Shown piece after piece: positions 45,101 through 56,028 of a stretch of DNA of 64,000 nucleotides. The notes beneath the pieces are model-generated. The model searched no databases. It worked only from the letters and a program-made list of their open reading frames with translations, and was not told the DNA's origin. Source of the stretch: Lepiota brunneoincarnata (taxonomy: Eukaryota > Basidiomycota > Agaricomycetes > Agaricales > Agaricaceae); the NCBI GenBank assembly GCA_023014365.1, contig JAEBUN010000007.1, positions 1,240,001 to 1,304,000 on the forward strand, given 5' to 3'. The stretch's first letter is position 1. Every line of letters starts with the position of its first letter. Both the position numbers and the translations under genes were made by a program.

Positions 45101-47616
45101 ATGCGTTGTTTACTCACCGCATCTCTTGTCTTCGCCACTCTCGCTGGTTCCGTTTACGGACACACCCATGATAGCAACGCACCTTTTAGGCGGCGCAAGA
45201 CGCTCGGCTTTGGACCGGAGCACCCCCATGCTGTCTTCGAGTCGAATCCTTATCAGATTCAGACTACCGGCTTTACTCCGTTGAGCCCCTTGACAGATCC
45301 CTATGACGTCGCTCGGCTCTTCATCTCGGATGTCCTTGGTATAGCAGACACCGGCGACAGTTCCTGGAAGATTCGCAAGGACTCGTATACGGACGAGAAC
45401 ACTGGTGTTACACACGTTTATGCTCGCCAAGTCGTTAATGGTCTGGAAGTCGCTGATGGTGATATGAACGTCAACATCAAGGATGGTCGTGTCTTGTCAT
45501 ACGGCAACTCGGTATGCATTTACTAACGACGCTTCCTGCTTGATGCTCATACTTCCTAGTTCTACAATGGACCTAGGCCTGCGCCCTTCTCCAGTACCGC
45601 GTCGCCTGAAGACCTCCGTCATCCTCATGATGAGTATTGCGGCCAGCTCCATAACCATCTCGTTTCTCTGGTGCGACAGACGACCAATGATCAGATTGTT
45701 CTGGATGTTGCATCCGCCTCCCCAGAGCTCGCTCATATCCTCGAATCAAATTGCGCCTTCCCTCAGCTTCCCTCTTCACTTGTTTCGGAGGATCCCTCCG
45801 ATTTCCGTCCCGCCCTCCTCCAGTTCATGCTCGCCGCCACCCCTAATCGCAGGCTTGCGGATGATATCATAAATAATTATCAGCGTCACATCAACGGGAT
45901 GGTGGTTTCAGACGAGAGTCATTTTGCTCCTGGCGAGGATTCGGCCCAGATCCAATTCAAGGTTGACAAGGTTCCTGATGCCGTTAGCCCTGTGAAAGCA
46001 CGCTTGGCTTACATTCAAGTCCCCAACAAAGCTGGTGATGGAACGGAACTCCAGCTCGTGTGGAAGTTTGAGGTTGAGATGGAGGATAACTGGTACGAAA
46101 GCGCAGTCACCGCAGCAGCACCTCACCGGATCATCTCCGTGGTCGACTGGGCGTCAGATTCCATCATTCCAATCCCCTCCCCGGAGACGGCAAAGGCGAC
46201 TTACAATGTCTTCCCATGGGGTGTGAACGATCCCGAGAGCGGCTCGCGCGAGCTCAAAGGAGAGAACTTTGATGCTCAGGCGTCACCTGCTGGGTGGCAT
46301 GCCATTCCCTACACACGCGACCCCGCCTATGCCGGTGTCCGCATCAAGGGCAAGGACTTTTGGAGAAATACCACCACAACCTGGGGTAACAACGTATTTG
46401 CTCAGGAGAACTGGGAAGGACAGAATCGCTACATCGATAATTACCGCCCTGATGGTGGCAAGGATAAGGTTTTCGACTTCAAGTATGACCCAAAGAAGAC
46501 CGACAAGGAGGATGCATATGAAGAAGCCCAGTCATATATCAACGCTACCGTTTCTCAACTCTTCTATACCACCAACCTCATTCACGATCTTTATTATCGC
46601 TATGGTTTCAACGAAGTCGCTGGCAACTTCCAGCAATACAACTTTGGCCGCGGTGGAGAGGAGAACGATGCTGTCGTTGCCGACGCGCAGGACGGTTCTG
46701 GCTATAACAATGCCAACTTCATGACTCCCCCTGACGGTCAGAATGGACGGATGAGGATGTATTTGTGGAACACCGCCCTCCCTTACCGTGATGGGGATCT
46801 GGAGGCCGGCATTGTCATTCATGAGTACAGCCATGGTTTGAGCACTCGCCTGACAGGTGGTCCCGCTAACTCTGGATGCCTGGGTTGGGGCGAGGCTGGA
46901 GGAATGGGCGAGGGATGGGGAGACTTTTTGGCTACGACCATCAGGAGCAACCGCAACTATTCGGATTATGCGATGGGTGCTTGGGCCGCCAACTCCGAGA
47001 CTGGGATTCGCAATTATATCTATTCGACTAATGATAAGGTCAACCCGTCCATGTACAAGACACTTGACAAACCCGGATACTGGGGCGTCCATGCTGTCGG
47101 TGAAGTCTGGGCCGAGATCCTCTGGGTCGTTTCACAGAAACTTATCAAGAAACACGGCTTCTCTGATGGCTTATTCCCTCCGGCCCCTGGAGCCGATGGC
47201 AAGGTTCCCCGTAACCATCCTTTCTGGCGCAGTGACAAAGAGCTCCTGGTACCCCAGCACGGTAACACTCTGATCACCCAGTGCGTACCCTCCTCTTGGT
47301 GATAAACCGTTACTAATCCCTGGCCCATGACAGGCTTGTGATCAACGGTATGAAGTCGCAGCCTTGCCGGCCTTCGTTCTTCGACGCTCGTGATGCTATC
47401 ATCGAGGCTGACCGTGTCTTGACTGGTGGAGAGAATGTTTGCTTGCTGTGGAAAGGGTTTGCTGAGAGGGGATTGGGTGTTGATGCTCGCGTCGATGGCA
47501 AGACGCCTTGGGGTGGAGGAATCCGCACTAACGTAAGTGTTCCGTTTGTGTTGCATGGTTTGTCTGGACACTCATCACTCGCCTTTTAGGGTTTCGCTAT
47601 ACCTGATGAGTGTTGA
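45101..47616 (+). CDS. Secreted fungalysin metalloprotease (peptidase M36)
   Basis: Secreted zinc endopeptidase that breaks down extracellular proteins. Exons 45101-45511, 45560-47280, 47334-47532 and 47590-47616. The signal peptide is MRCLLTASLVFATLAGSVYG. A propeptide with an FTP-like region (VTHVYARQVVNGLEVADGDM) spans roughly residues 60-250 and would be cut off on maturation. The catalytic domain has HEYSHGLSTRLTGG (HEXXH zinc site) and GEAGGMGEGWGDF, which carries the third zinc ligand Glu. It ends with GKTPWGGGIRTN and, after the last intron, GFAIPDEC. About 785 residues, slightly long against the usual 600-650 but with all regions in frame. Introns carry GTATGC, GTGCGT and GTAAGT donors. 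Gene intact. Confidence 0.95.
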
Positions 47617-48365
47617 GATGAACATTACAGTAGCGACGACCGAGCATTCCTCTAAGCACCATCCCAAGCCTGATATGTGCTGTTTCGTTCGCTATTGGAT
47701 GCTCCCCTCGGTTAGAATCGGAGGGTCACGCATCTATCATCATCTTGCCCATGCGCCTATTTGAATGTTATCACCTATATCTATACATCGATCTCTCTTC
47801 CTGTCCAGTTGCTCATGTTTGTTCTGCCCCGTTTGAATCATCGGTTAGTTAGTAGTAGTTACCCCCTTTACTGGATACCATACAAGGGCGGTCGTATCAA
47901 TACTAATATTTATTGGAACTAGTGTTCTTGAGCGATGGGTATCCAAGTGTTGATGTATGATGTTTCCAATAATACATAGATTGTCTTGGCGTTACGCCGG
48001 GTAGACTTCAAGCCCGGTCCGAAGGGGCAAGAAATTTGTTGCCAAGGAAAGCTCTGGACTTGGTACCGTGATTCATCGATGACGTATGTTAACCATCGTC
48101 AGCAAAGTCGTCAGTGTCTCATCATAACGGGACATCGGACAATGACCCACAAGACGGGCCCTTCGGAATACCGCGCCTGTGGATGGGAACTCCCATCAAG
48201 ATTGATGTCGAGAGGTCCTAGCGGTGTGATAGCATCATCGTAGGTTCGATTGTGCGCCACGAGGAAATTTGGTGACGATTTACAGAGTCGACGGAGAGCC
48301 AGACACCCCTCGTGTCATCAGCTGTTATCAGCCAAGGAAGTATGTTGGCTTTATCAATTATATCC
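47617..48365. other. Convergent region, fungalysin / NSE3
   Basis: 3' flanks of both genes. The inverted segmental duplication begins near the right end. A plus-strand frame at 47986-48243 has no motif. Confidence 0.4.
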
Positions 48366-49909
48366 TTAGCGCCTAGGCTTCCAGCCTCTGATTGCAGCCA
48401 GATGCCCTCCAGCAGCCTTCTCCACACCTTGTAACATCTTTGCTACCCCGATATTATTCCTCGCCTCATTCTCCTCGTCCTCCTCCTCGTCCTCCTCCCC
48501 GGCATCCCCCCTTGCAGGATTAACCATTAATTCCGCAACAAATCTCGCCACATCCCTCTCGCCAACCTCACAGAATGCTCTGGCACCCCACCGCCATTCG
48601 TATGCCTCACCAGTAGTCCCCTCGTCTCTCCCTTCACCACCCACTTTACCTCTCGCACGTTTCCTTCCGGCACCTGTCACCTCACCTACAATTTGTCGGT
48701 CTAGGTAACCCTGGCGTAAGAGCTGAGAGAGGTAATCGTCCACCTTCATAGAGCGGTGAGTGGAGAGTATGGTATAATGTATCGGTGATCGAGCGGATGT
48801 CGAAGGTAGACCTAGTTCCCTCAATTGCGTGCGTAACAAGCCTTGTGCGTATGATAAGCGCTCGCAACGAGAAACGAACGAAGAGCATAAACTCACGTTC
48901 ATCGATCACCTTTCCGTTGACCAAGATCAGTGACAGAATCACGTATAGCACCCCTATAGCACCCAGCTGGTCTGTCTGACTCCACGATAAGATGGAACCA
49001 CTTGTACGCGGCTGGATCTCAGCATCATCGTCGTCGTCATCACCCAGCATTGCCCCGTCGGGTGCGCCGTCCCTATCACGGCCAGCATCACGGCCACCAA
49101 AAAACTCACCCGTGCCAAAGTCCAATATCGCTTCTTCCTCGAGTATCTCCGCGTCAACTTGCATAGCTTGCTCGATTAGGGCTGCGTCAAGCGTCGAGCG
49201 GAGGATATAAGTTTTTGATCCTATTGCAGCTGCTACATTGATAGCGATGTTGATAAGTACGAAGGCGCATAAGTGAACATTCAGTCGACGAACTGTTTTT
49301 CCGTCCAGCAGCGGCCCGCCTCGCTTCCTCGAGCTCGTCAACTTCGCCCTGTGTCGCTTGAGCCCTGGAAGATTTTCCCTTCTCCTCTGCTGCTGCCGCT
49401 TCCGCCGCTTCCTGATCGAGACCTGCCTTAGATGGCAACTCTTGTAACTCCATGCCAAAAGTCTGGTCAAGTATCCGTTGGGCAAGGGCGAAAACTCGAT
49501 TAAAATCCCTAGAATTGTGCATGACTTTTTTTTGTTTTGGTTAACATGAAGAAACGAGAGGCAATGAAAAGGATCAAAAACCTTTCTTGTTGATATCCTC
49601 GCGTTTCAAAGGCATCCTCCTTGCCTCGTTGAACAACGCCAGACGAACAAGATCGTTCGCTTTTTGTTGCAGAGCCTGTCCGTTTTTTTTTTTTCTTTTT
49701 TAGTATATCCGACTGATTACGCCATTCTCGAAACTCACGTCGTGGCCGTGATCATCTCCATCCTCGGAACCGCCAACATCGATGTTCATCTGCTCATGTT
49801 CCTCTTCGTCATCTGACTCGGTGCGAGGTCTTCTTGTTCCTCTTTGTGAGCGCGAAGGCCCTGCCTGTTGAGATTGAGAAGGTTGTGTTCTGCGAGTTGG
49901 TCTTGCCAT
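48366..49909 (-). CDS. NSE3: NSE3, MAGE-domain subunit of the Smc5/6 complex
   Basis: Nse3 with Nse1 and Nse4 forms the DNA-binding, ubiquitin-ligase-supporting core of Smc5/6, a nuclear genome-stability complex. The N-terminus (ATG 49909) is disordered, MARPTRRTQPSQSQQAG with a Glu/Asp patch. After an intron with a long T run (acceptor 49676-49680) the MAGE domain starts: LQQKANDLVRLALFNEARR, MPLKREDINKKV, NRVFALAQRILDQTFGMELQ. A linker with Ala/Glu repeats follows, then GSKTYILRSTLDAALIE, DQLGAIGVLYVILSLILVNG and LLRTQLRELGLPST (winged-helix B). The tail is basic/acidic and ends AIRGWKPRR. About 440 residues. A broken duplicate sits at 29.9-30.7 kb. The exon junctions around 49290 and 48890 were placed by homology and are less sure. 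Confidence 0.85.
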
Positions 49910-49971
49910 TGAAAGGGCTGTTAAATGAGAACGCGTGACACGACGCGTGCTGTCACAGCCCAACAGTTGCA

Positions 49972-49981
49972 TATTTTTATA
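49972..49981 (-). promoter_or_regulatory. TATA box of NSE3
   Basis: TATAAAAATA on the minus strand, 63 bp upstream of the ATG at 49909. The same box is kept in the left duplicate at about 29871-29880. Confidence 0.55.
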
Positions 49982-50179
49982 GTTCTCTGTGCTCCTCTGA
50001 CCGAAACATTGCAACTACTGGGATCTAATACTTGCGCGAACTCGGCACTGAGTTAAATCCCAAAACAAGAGAGAGTTTTTCCCCCCTCATGTCGATAGAG
50101 TGCTCTTGCATACTGAGCTGATTAAGGTAGAATAAGGGTGACCCCGAGGGACAATGGGAGTACAGCAAGCACCAAGTTG

Positions 50180-51492
50180 TTAATTTAGGGTGCCTAGAGA
50201 CTGAACTAGGTCTTTGGCTGTCGGTCTCTTACTCAGTTCAACCATCCAACATGCCTCGAGGATGGGCCAAAGGCTTTCCGTTCCCGGCCGTGGAAAACCG
50301 GGATAAGCGGGCTTCGTGTTATGCATCAAAATGCTAGCGACGATATAGGCGTCATTGCTGATATCATGGTATGGCTGCTGTCCTGTCCAAATCTGCTCCA
50401 CCAAACAAATAAATTAGAAAGGGCAGGAAACAGGAGGGCCACGGGCAACAAACCTCGTAACAAGAGAGTCCAAATGCGTAGACGTCACAAGCCTCGGTTG
50501 GGCCCGTATTGCAAGTGTTGGGGTTCAAGAGCTCTAATGCTTGGTATCGGCATGCCCCAGCAGGTCTGGCCGTGAATCCACAGTAGTTGATAATGTTGGA
50601 CCAACCAATATTGAACAGAAGGGGTTTACCAGAGTCGTCAACGAGGATATTAGACTTTGGGAGTAGCTGTTAGTACTTGAAATAGGTTCGAAAAGATACT
50701 CACAGGCTGAAGATCTCCGTGAATGATATTAAATCGATGGAGGTATTCGAGGCCAGCTGCGATGCCTCTGATCTACCAAACATGTCAAGCACACAGTTTC
50801 AGGGATGGTGGTGAAGATTGACGGACCAAGGATATACGGTTGAGGTCTGGATGTGTTCTGAGATAATTGGGCAATGTTCCATTGTCGCAGTATGGCGAAA
50901 TGAGAGCCGGACAATTACTTGGACCGAGATCACTCGCGAAACCCAGGAGTTCGAGGACATTGGGGTGACTGAGCTGTTGCAATACGTATAGTTCCCTGTT
51001 CAAGTACTATGAAGCGGAGCACCTAATCGATTAGAGAGCCTTTCAAAATCCGGAGTCGGCTTCAGAGAGATGGCGTACGTGTTGGATCATTTCAACAACG
51101 CGAGTGTTACCTACTATCCGCAAGACTTTAATTGCGACCTTTTGTCGATTATTAGCTGAATGGGGCATGTAGCTCAGGGTACTATGATGAGTTCTCACTT
51201 TCATCTTTTCCCCCTGGGCATTCGTGTAATGCCCGACGTAGACATCGGAGTACTCCCCAGTATGGATGGGGGACGCGAAGTTTGAGTCCCATTCCTTGAT
51301 ATATCCCGCGAGGTCCTACATCGGCCAGCATCGAGTCGCGATATTAGTAGGGTATGAAAGGGGAGTAACCTATAGAAGCCATACCCTGCAAGGGCGCTGT
51401 TCAAGGGTATCAGCTGGAGAATGGGCAGGCTGCGTAGCAATACTACTCTCGGCAGTACCGATGACGGTAGGGATAAGACCAAATAAAGTCAT
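50180..51492 (-). CDS. TKL-like pseudokinase (DFG replaced by NIG)
   Basis: Kinase-fold protein of about 370 residues. ATG 51492 gives MTLFGLIPTVIGTAESSIAT, followed after an intron by DLAGYIKEWDSNF and the Gly-rich loop HTGEYSDVYVG. Then VAIKVLRIVG with the ATP-anchoring Lys, LSHPNVLELLGFASDLG, ISPYCDNGTLPNYL and LEYLHRFNIIHGDLQP with the catalytic-loop Asp. The metal-binding DFG is NIG (LLFNIGWSNII) and the APE motif is ALEL. Then DVYAFGLS, QIWTGQQPYHD and LEACWMVELSKRPTAKDLVQ to the stop at 50180. Loss of the DFG Asp suggests weak or no phosphotransfer, so a signalling or decoy role is possible. It sits head-to-head with NACHT-B1 across about 840 bp that also contain a second kinase 3' remnant. 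Confidence 0.8.
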
Positions 51493-51884
51493 CCTGGATT
51501 TATCGCTAAGCGATGAGGAATCGAGAGGTACGGATGTGCAGTTGGGCAGAACTACTAAGGCTATCGGCGATAGTTGAATGGATGTTTTTATAGTGGTTCC
51601 GCACAAGAAAGGTCGAATTCGATCCTGACCGTGGCGGTGCCTGCTGCCAGAATGTATAGTAATAGGCACATTTAAAGCTGTTGAAATCAAAGACGTGGAC
51701 AAGCCATGGAAGCGCCTACGGTACCTGAGGCAGGTGCTTGTTGCCGCATACAGGGCTGTGTATCGGCGCCCAGGACAGCTGTGAGGAGCTTAAGTGTCAG
51801 GTTTTGGGTGGACCAGCGTTCAAAAATCAATACTCAATGTACGGCAAGCACCGAGAGTACAGTGTGAGTAACACAGGTTGTTAA

Positions 51885-52060
51885 TTTACCCTAGGGTGCC
51901 TATAATCTGAACCAACTCTTTGGCAGTCGGTCGTACCCCCGGATCAAACGTTCAACACGCTTTGAGAATGGGTTCCTGAGCCTGCGTAAGTAAAGTCGGC
52001 CCCATGTTGTCCTTCACGACTTTTATGATGATACGTATATCGTTGCTAAAATCATAGACT
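51885..52060 (-). pseudogene. Kinase 3'-end remnant 1
   Basis: The minus strand reads PILKAC, a stop where the intact kinase has Trp (ACW), then TFDPGVRPTAKELVQIIGTLG and a stop near 51893. This is the last 30-35 codons of a kinase like the one at 50.2 kb, standing alone just upstream of NACHT-B1. Confidence 0.75.
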
Positions 52061-52332
52061 CAAATGATCTGCAAACAGGACCCACATGACCAGCAATTGA
52101 CATTTATGACATGAGCAGCATAGCCTCCTCTGACCAACGGACTCCTCCACAACTACTCCCTGGCCACTTAGGTTAAGCTGACCATATGGATAGTGGGAAC
52201 CTGTTGTCCGAGGCAACGTCGGGAAGAGGACCCTCCATCCAGGGTTGGACATTTGCTTGACCCTGGCCGGCGTTCCAACTGATTGAAAGCAATTTAGGGA
52301 CGGATTTTCTTCACCACGCTCATCACTTTGTC

Positions 52333-54573
52333 ATGAAAAACACGGCAATGGTCAGTAATCACTACGGAAATGAAAACGGTTAGTAGGGCGACAAGTAGAT
52401 CAAGGCTATACCGACACCCAACCTCTCCACAGCTTTAGAGAGACTCGCTCCACATACCATTCCTGGCGCCGAATTCGACTCTTCTGCCCGAGACCCACCT
52501 CCTCGGTGTCATCCTAACACACGATCTACCATTTTGCAGAAGTTCAAAGATAGGCTTCGCAACACCGACGTGTCCCAGAGGAAAATCCTGTGGCTGTATG
52601 GGCCAGCTGGCGTCGGGAAATCTGCTATTATCCAGACACTTGCAGAATCTGCATCCGAATCCAGCCTAGCCGCAGGAGGCTTCAATCTCGGTGCTACATT
52701 ATTCTTTTCAAAACCGAATAACCGCGACAATCCCAAGCTAGTCTTCAACACCATTAGTTATCAATTAGCTACCCAACACCCCTTCTATAAGGATTTCATC
52801 CTACGAGAACTGGCAGCTGACCCCAAGCTGGTGGAAAAAGCGACGGCAGAGCAATTCAAGAGGTTGATCATTAAGCCATTCGGCCAATTGACGATATACG
52901 GAGGCCCCGAGCCTTTGTGTATTTTGGTAGATGGTCTGGACGAGTGCAAGGGAGAACGAGAGCAATGCGAAATTGTCATACTCATTTCCCGCTTCGTCGC
53001 TCGATATCCTACTGTTCCTGTTGTTTGGGTGATTGCGAGCCGCCCGGAGCCTCACTTGTGCAAGGTGTTCTCGCGCAAGACTGTCGAACCGAGCTGTCGG
53101 AAGGAAGAAGTGCCTGTTGACTCTGATGATGGAATCAAGGATGTTGAACGTTACCTCCGGGAAGAGCTCCAAGAAATCGAAGAAGAGTACTCGGAATTGT
53201 TTCCTGCTGGATGCCAATGGCCGACGGAAGGCCAACTCCTGAAATTAGCTGCAGCAGCATTGGGTCTGTTTGCTTTCGCTTCCACGGTAATCAGGTTCAT
53301 CCGTGATACGGAGCGCGGAAATCCTGTGTCGCAGATGGAGGAGGTACTTGCCGTGATCAACAAAACCAACGTGTCAAGGAAATCCAATGGAAGGCCAGCC
53401 AATCCACTTGCTACTCTTGATGCATTGTACACGCGCATACTTTCTGCAATTCCTGAGGACATACTCCCTACCACCAAGCGCATTTTAGCTCAACCCTCTG
53501 CCAACTATAATCTATTATATCTCTCCAACATGTTAGAACTCAAACAACACGATCTGTATGGGGCACTTCAGAAACTCCATTCGGTTCTCCGCATTCCGCG
53601 GCCCGAAGATACCAAGAATCACCTGTCAAGTTATCATGCCTCGTTTTATGAATATCTACATGACGACGAACGCTCGGGTGTATACTCAGTATCACTACAG
53701 GAGGGTTACAATGAACAGCTCAGGTTCACAGCGCGGATCTTACTACAGGCAAGCAACAGTGGTGTGTTTTCTAATGCCGAGTGTGGACTCCACACTGATT
53801 TAAAAGTTGTGTCTGTTCAAATGCTCAAGGTTTATCGGACCTGGTGGCTTCCGATGTGCTTCTATCCTGGCCCCCTCTGAATCCCGATGAGTTTCGGGTG
53901 AAGCTTTTGGAGGATCGAATTCTCTATCTCCCCAGAGTATTCGAGTGGGCATCAGAGGAGGTGCGGCGGGAGGAACTCCCTAGGATTACTCAAGCGTTAG
54001 GAAACCTCGACTTTGGGACCCTGCACTTTACCATGCGGAATCTTCCGTCAATCATCATGATAATCCGGGAGTTTGTAAGTTCTACCCAAATCTTGGGCTA
54101 TCAAATTTCTAAGCATCCAACCTCAACTTCAGTCATTGCCCGTTCATTACAAAACCATCCGGACAGTTCCCATCAGCACTGTGCAGGTTGAGCGGATCAA
54201 TGTGGAGAAAGTTTCTCATGTCTACTGTGATCAATACGGAGGTCACTGGACAGGCCGGGAAGTTTTTGACCTCGGGGAAGGTGAGGTCTTGTACAAGTTG
54301 AAGGATCGGGGGAAGGTGAGCTCACTACTCAAGGAAGCATGAATGTTGTTGATTGCATGGTAATAGGACTGCCTGAGGCGGCACGCTATGGGACCCCTGA
54401 ACTCAAAATCAATGGCTCAGGTGCTCGGCGACTTAGAGTATCTAAAGGGTCACTTGTCTACAACTATGGCTACAATGTTTGGGGTAGGGTCGAAAAGCGT
54501 TGTTGCGTTTGAGTGCATATTGGGTCCGGATGAGGAATGGCTTTATATATTGCCGTATAATGACCATGATTAA
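52333..54573 (+). CDS. NACHT NTPase, family B copy 1 (intact)
   Basis: NLR-like STAND NTPase, probably a cytosolic switch in non-self or stress recognition; ligand unknown. Short first exon MKNTAMVSNHYGNEN, intron 52380-52434, then LERLAPHTIPGAEFDSSARD, Walker A GPAGVGKSAIIQ (about residue 70-80), GATLFFSKPNNRDNPK, Walker B LCILVDGLDECKGERE, VPVVWVIASRPEPH and a helical region with LSSYHASFYEYLHDD. The long exon runs to about 53760. Later exons give LSWPPLNPDEFRVKLLEDR, HVYCDQYGGHW and finally EEWLYILPYNDHD to the stop at 54571-54573. About 670 residues. It has no N-terminal effector domain and no WD40/TPR/ankyrin repeats, so it is a minimal NACHT protein like family A. No frameshift in the long exon, in contrast to family A. 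Confidence 0.88.
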
Positions 54574-54593
54574 TCAGTTGTTGTTCCTTCCAG

Positions 54594-54866
54594 CTCAAAG
54601 ACATCGTCGTATATTTAAAACAGAGGGATGAATTAATTGAGCTAGACCCAGGAAGTGGATCTCCACTCTTCATCCGCACAGGGCCCGCATCCACTGTGCT
54701 CCAAATTCGTCCCTCTAACCTTTGTGCTGCAATGGCATCCCTCTCCATCGCAACAACAAGGAATGCGGATTTAGTTTATCCCGCAGAGGATGTCATGTAT
54801 CACAATCAGTTTTCACTAGAAGTGTCACGAAGCCTGGAGTACTCCTATGGTTTTGCACTGCGTTAA
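54594..54866 (+). other. 90-codon open frame after NACHT-B1, possible extra exon
   Basis: Directly after a CCTTCCAG acceptor-like site, an open frame reads LKDIVVYLKQRDELIELDPG, later PLFIRTGPASTVLQIRPSN and ends SYGFALR at 54864-54866. The equivalent place after NACHT-B2 keeps YLKQ but then diverges. It may be an alternative last exon of NACHT-B1 or a relic. No domain recognised. Confidence 0.35.
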
Positions 54867-55464
54867 AACACTGACCAAAAGAGAGCTTGCTGCGCCTCAC
54901 ATGTAACAAATAATTGTCCTTATTTACCTAGATACTCTATTTACTGTTGGCTGTCACACATGTTACAGTAGTTCTTTTGCATCGTGGGTGATGCAAATGC
55001 TTCTACGAATCGACGAGCACAATCCACGTGCCGTTCAGACTGATCCTGACTCATGTAAAAGTACTCACCCTGGAACCACCCGGTTTCATCATGTTTATAG
55101 AGTCGAAGGGAAGAGCATCTGACTCCAAGATAATATGTGAGGTGTGATCGACGAAACGACCGCAGGGCTTGTCTTCTCGACCTCGAAAAACGGTAGTGTT
55201 ACAACTCCGGGGTGAGTAAGGGAGGGACTGTAGGGAAACTTTAGAGAGAGTATGTGTGTAGGTAGGTAGTTTTGCAGATTACGCTGTTGCCCGGGTGGCC
55301 TTACTGCAGTGGAGACACCCTCGTCGTTAGGAGCTTCGGCATCTAAGTACGGGCATGTTACTTAAAAATGTGTTAAGTGTAAAATTCCGCATGCAGCGGA
55401 GTTCTGTTCCGTACAGAGTACACTTGCACGCCGAGTTAGTTGGGAGCACCCAGAGGATTATATA
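54867..55464. other. Intergenic between the two NACHT-B units
   Basis: No gene recognised. It separates NACHT-B1 from the kinase remnant that precedes NACHT-B2. Confidence 0.4.
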
Positions 55465-55556
55465 TCAATGCCGAGCACCTAGAGACTGAATTAGGTCTTT
55501 TACTGTCTGTCTCTTACTCAATTCAACCATCCAACATGCCTCAGAGAATGGCCAAA
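55465..55556 (-). pseudogene. Kinase 3'-end remnant 2
   Basis: Reading on the minus strand gives WPFSEACWMVELSKRQTVKD followed by LIQSLGARH and a stop, the C-terminal end of the TKL-like kinase. The rest of the kinase is missing. It is placed upstream of NACHT-B2 just as remnant 1 is upstream of NACHT-B1. Confidence 0.8.
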
Positions 55557-56028
55557 GGCACTACATTCCTGAAGATTGTGAAGAGCTCAGATAAGCGGGT
55601 CTTGTGTTATATATCGCAACGCTAATAATGGCATAGACGTCATTGCCGATATCATGGATGATTGCTGTCCTGTGTGAATTTGCCCCACAAAACAAATAAA
55701 TCAGAGAGACGAGAAACCAGAGGGGACGGCAACAATTTTAACAAACCTTGTAACGGGAAAGTCCAAATGTATGCAAGCAGGACACACGTGACCAGCAATT
55801 CCATCGATTCAGCATAGCCTTGTCCAACCAACGAGCTCCTCCACAATTACTGCCCGGCTACTTAGGCTGAGCTGACCCACATGGATAGCGAGAACCTGTT
55901 GCCTGGGGCCACGTCAGGAAGGGGATTGCCCATCCAAGGTTAAATATTTGCTTGGTGCTGATCACCATTCCAACTAATTGAAAAGCAATCCAGGAACGGA
56001 TTTTCTTCGCCATGCCCACCACTTTGTC
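55557..56028. promoter_or_regulatory. NACHT-B2 upstream region, duplicated
   Basis: The last 250 bp match 52.09-52.33 kb and the reverse complement of 27.92-28.15 kb, so this is the conserved promoter-side DNA of the NACHT-B/kinase pair. Confidence 0.55.

Larger units (their letters stand above)
48366..53130 (-). repeat. Inverted segmental duplication, right copy
   Basis: Mirror of 26850-30690: NSE3 (minus), kinase (minus), NACHT-B (plus). Here all three genes have open frames, whereas the left copies are broken, so this is the better-preserved side. Confidence 0.8.
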
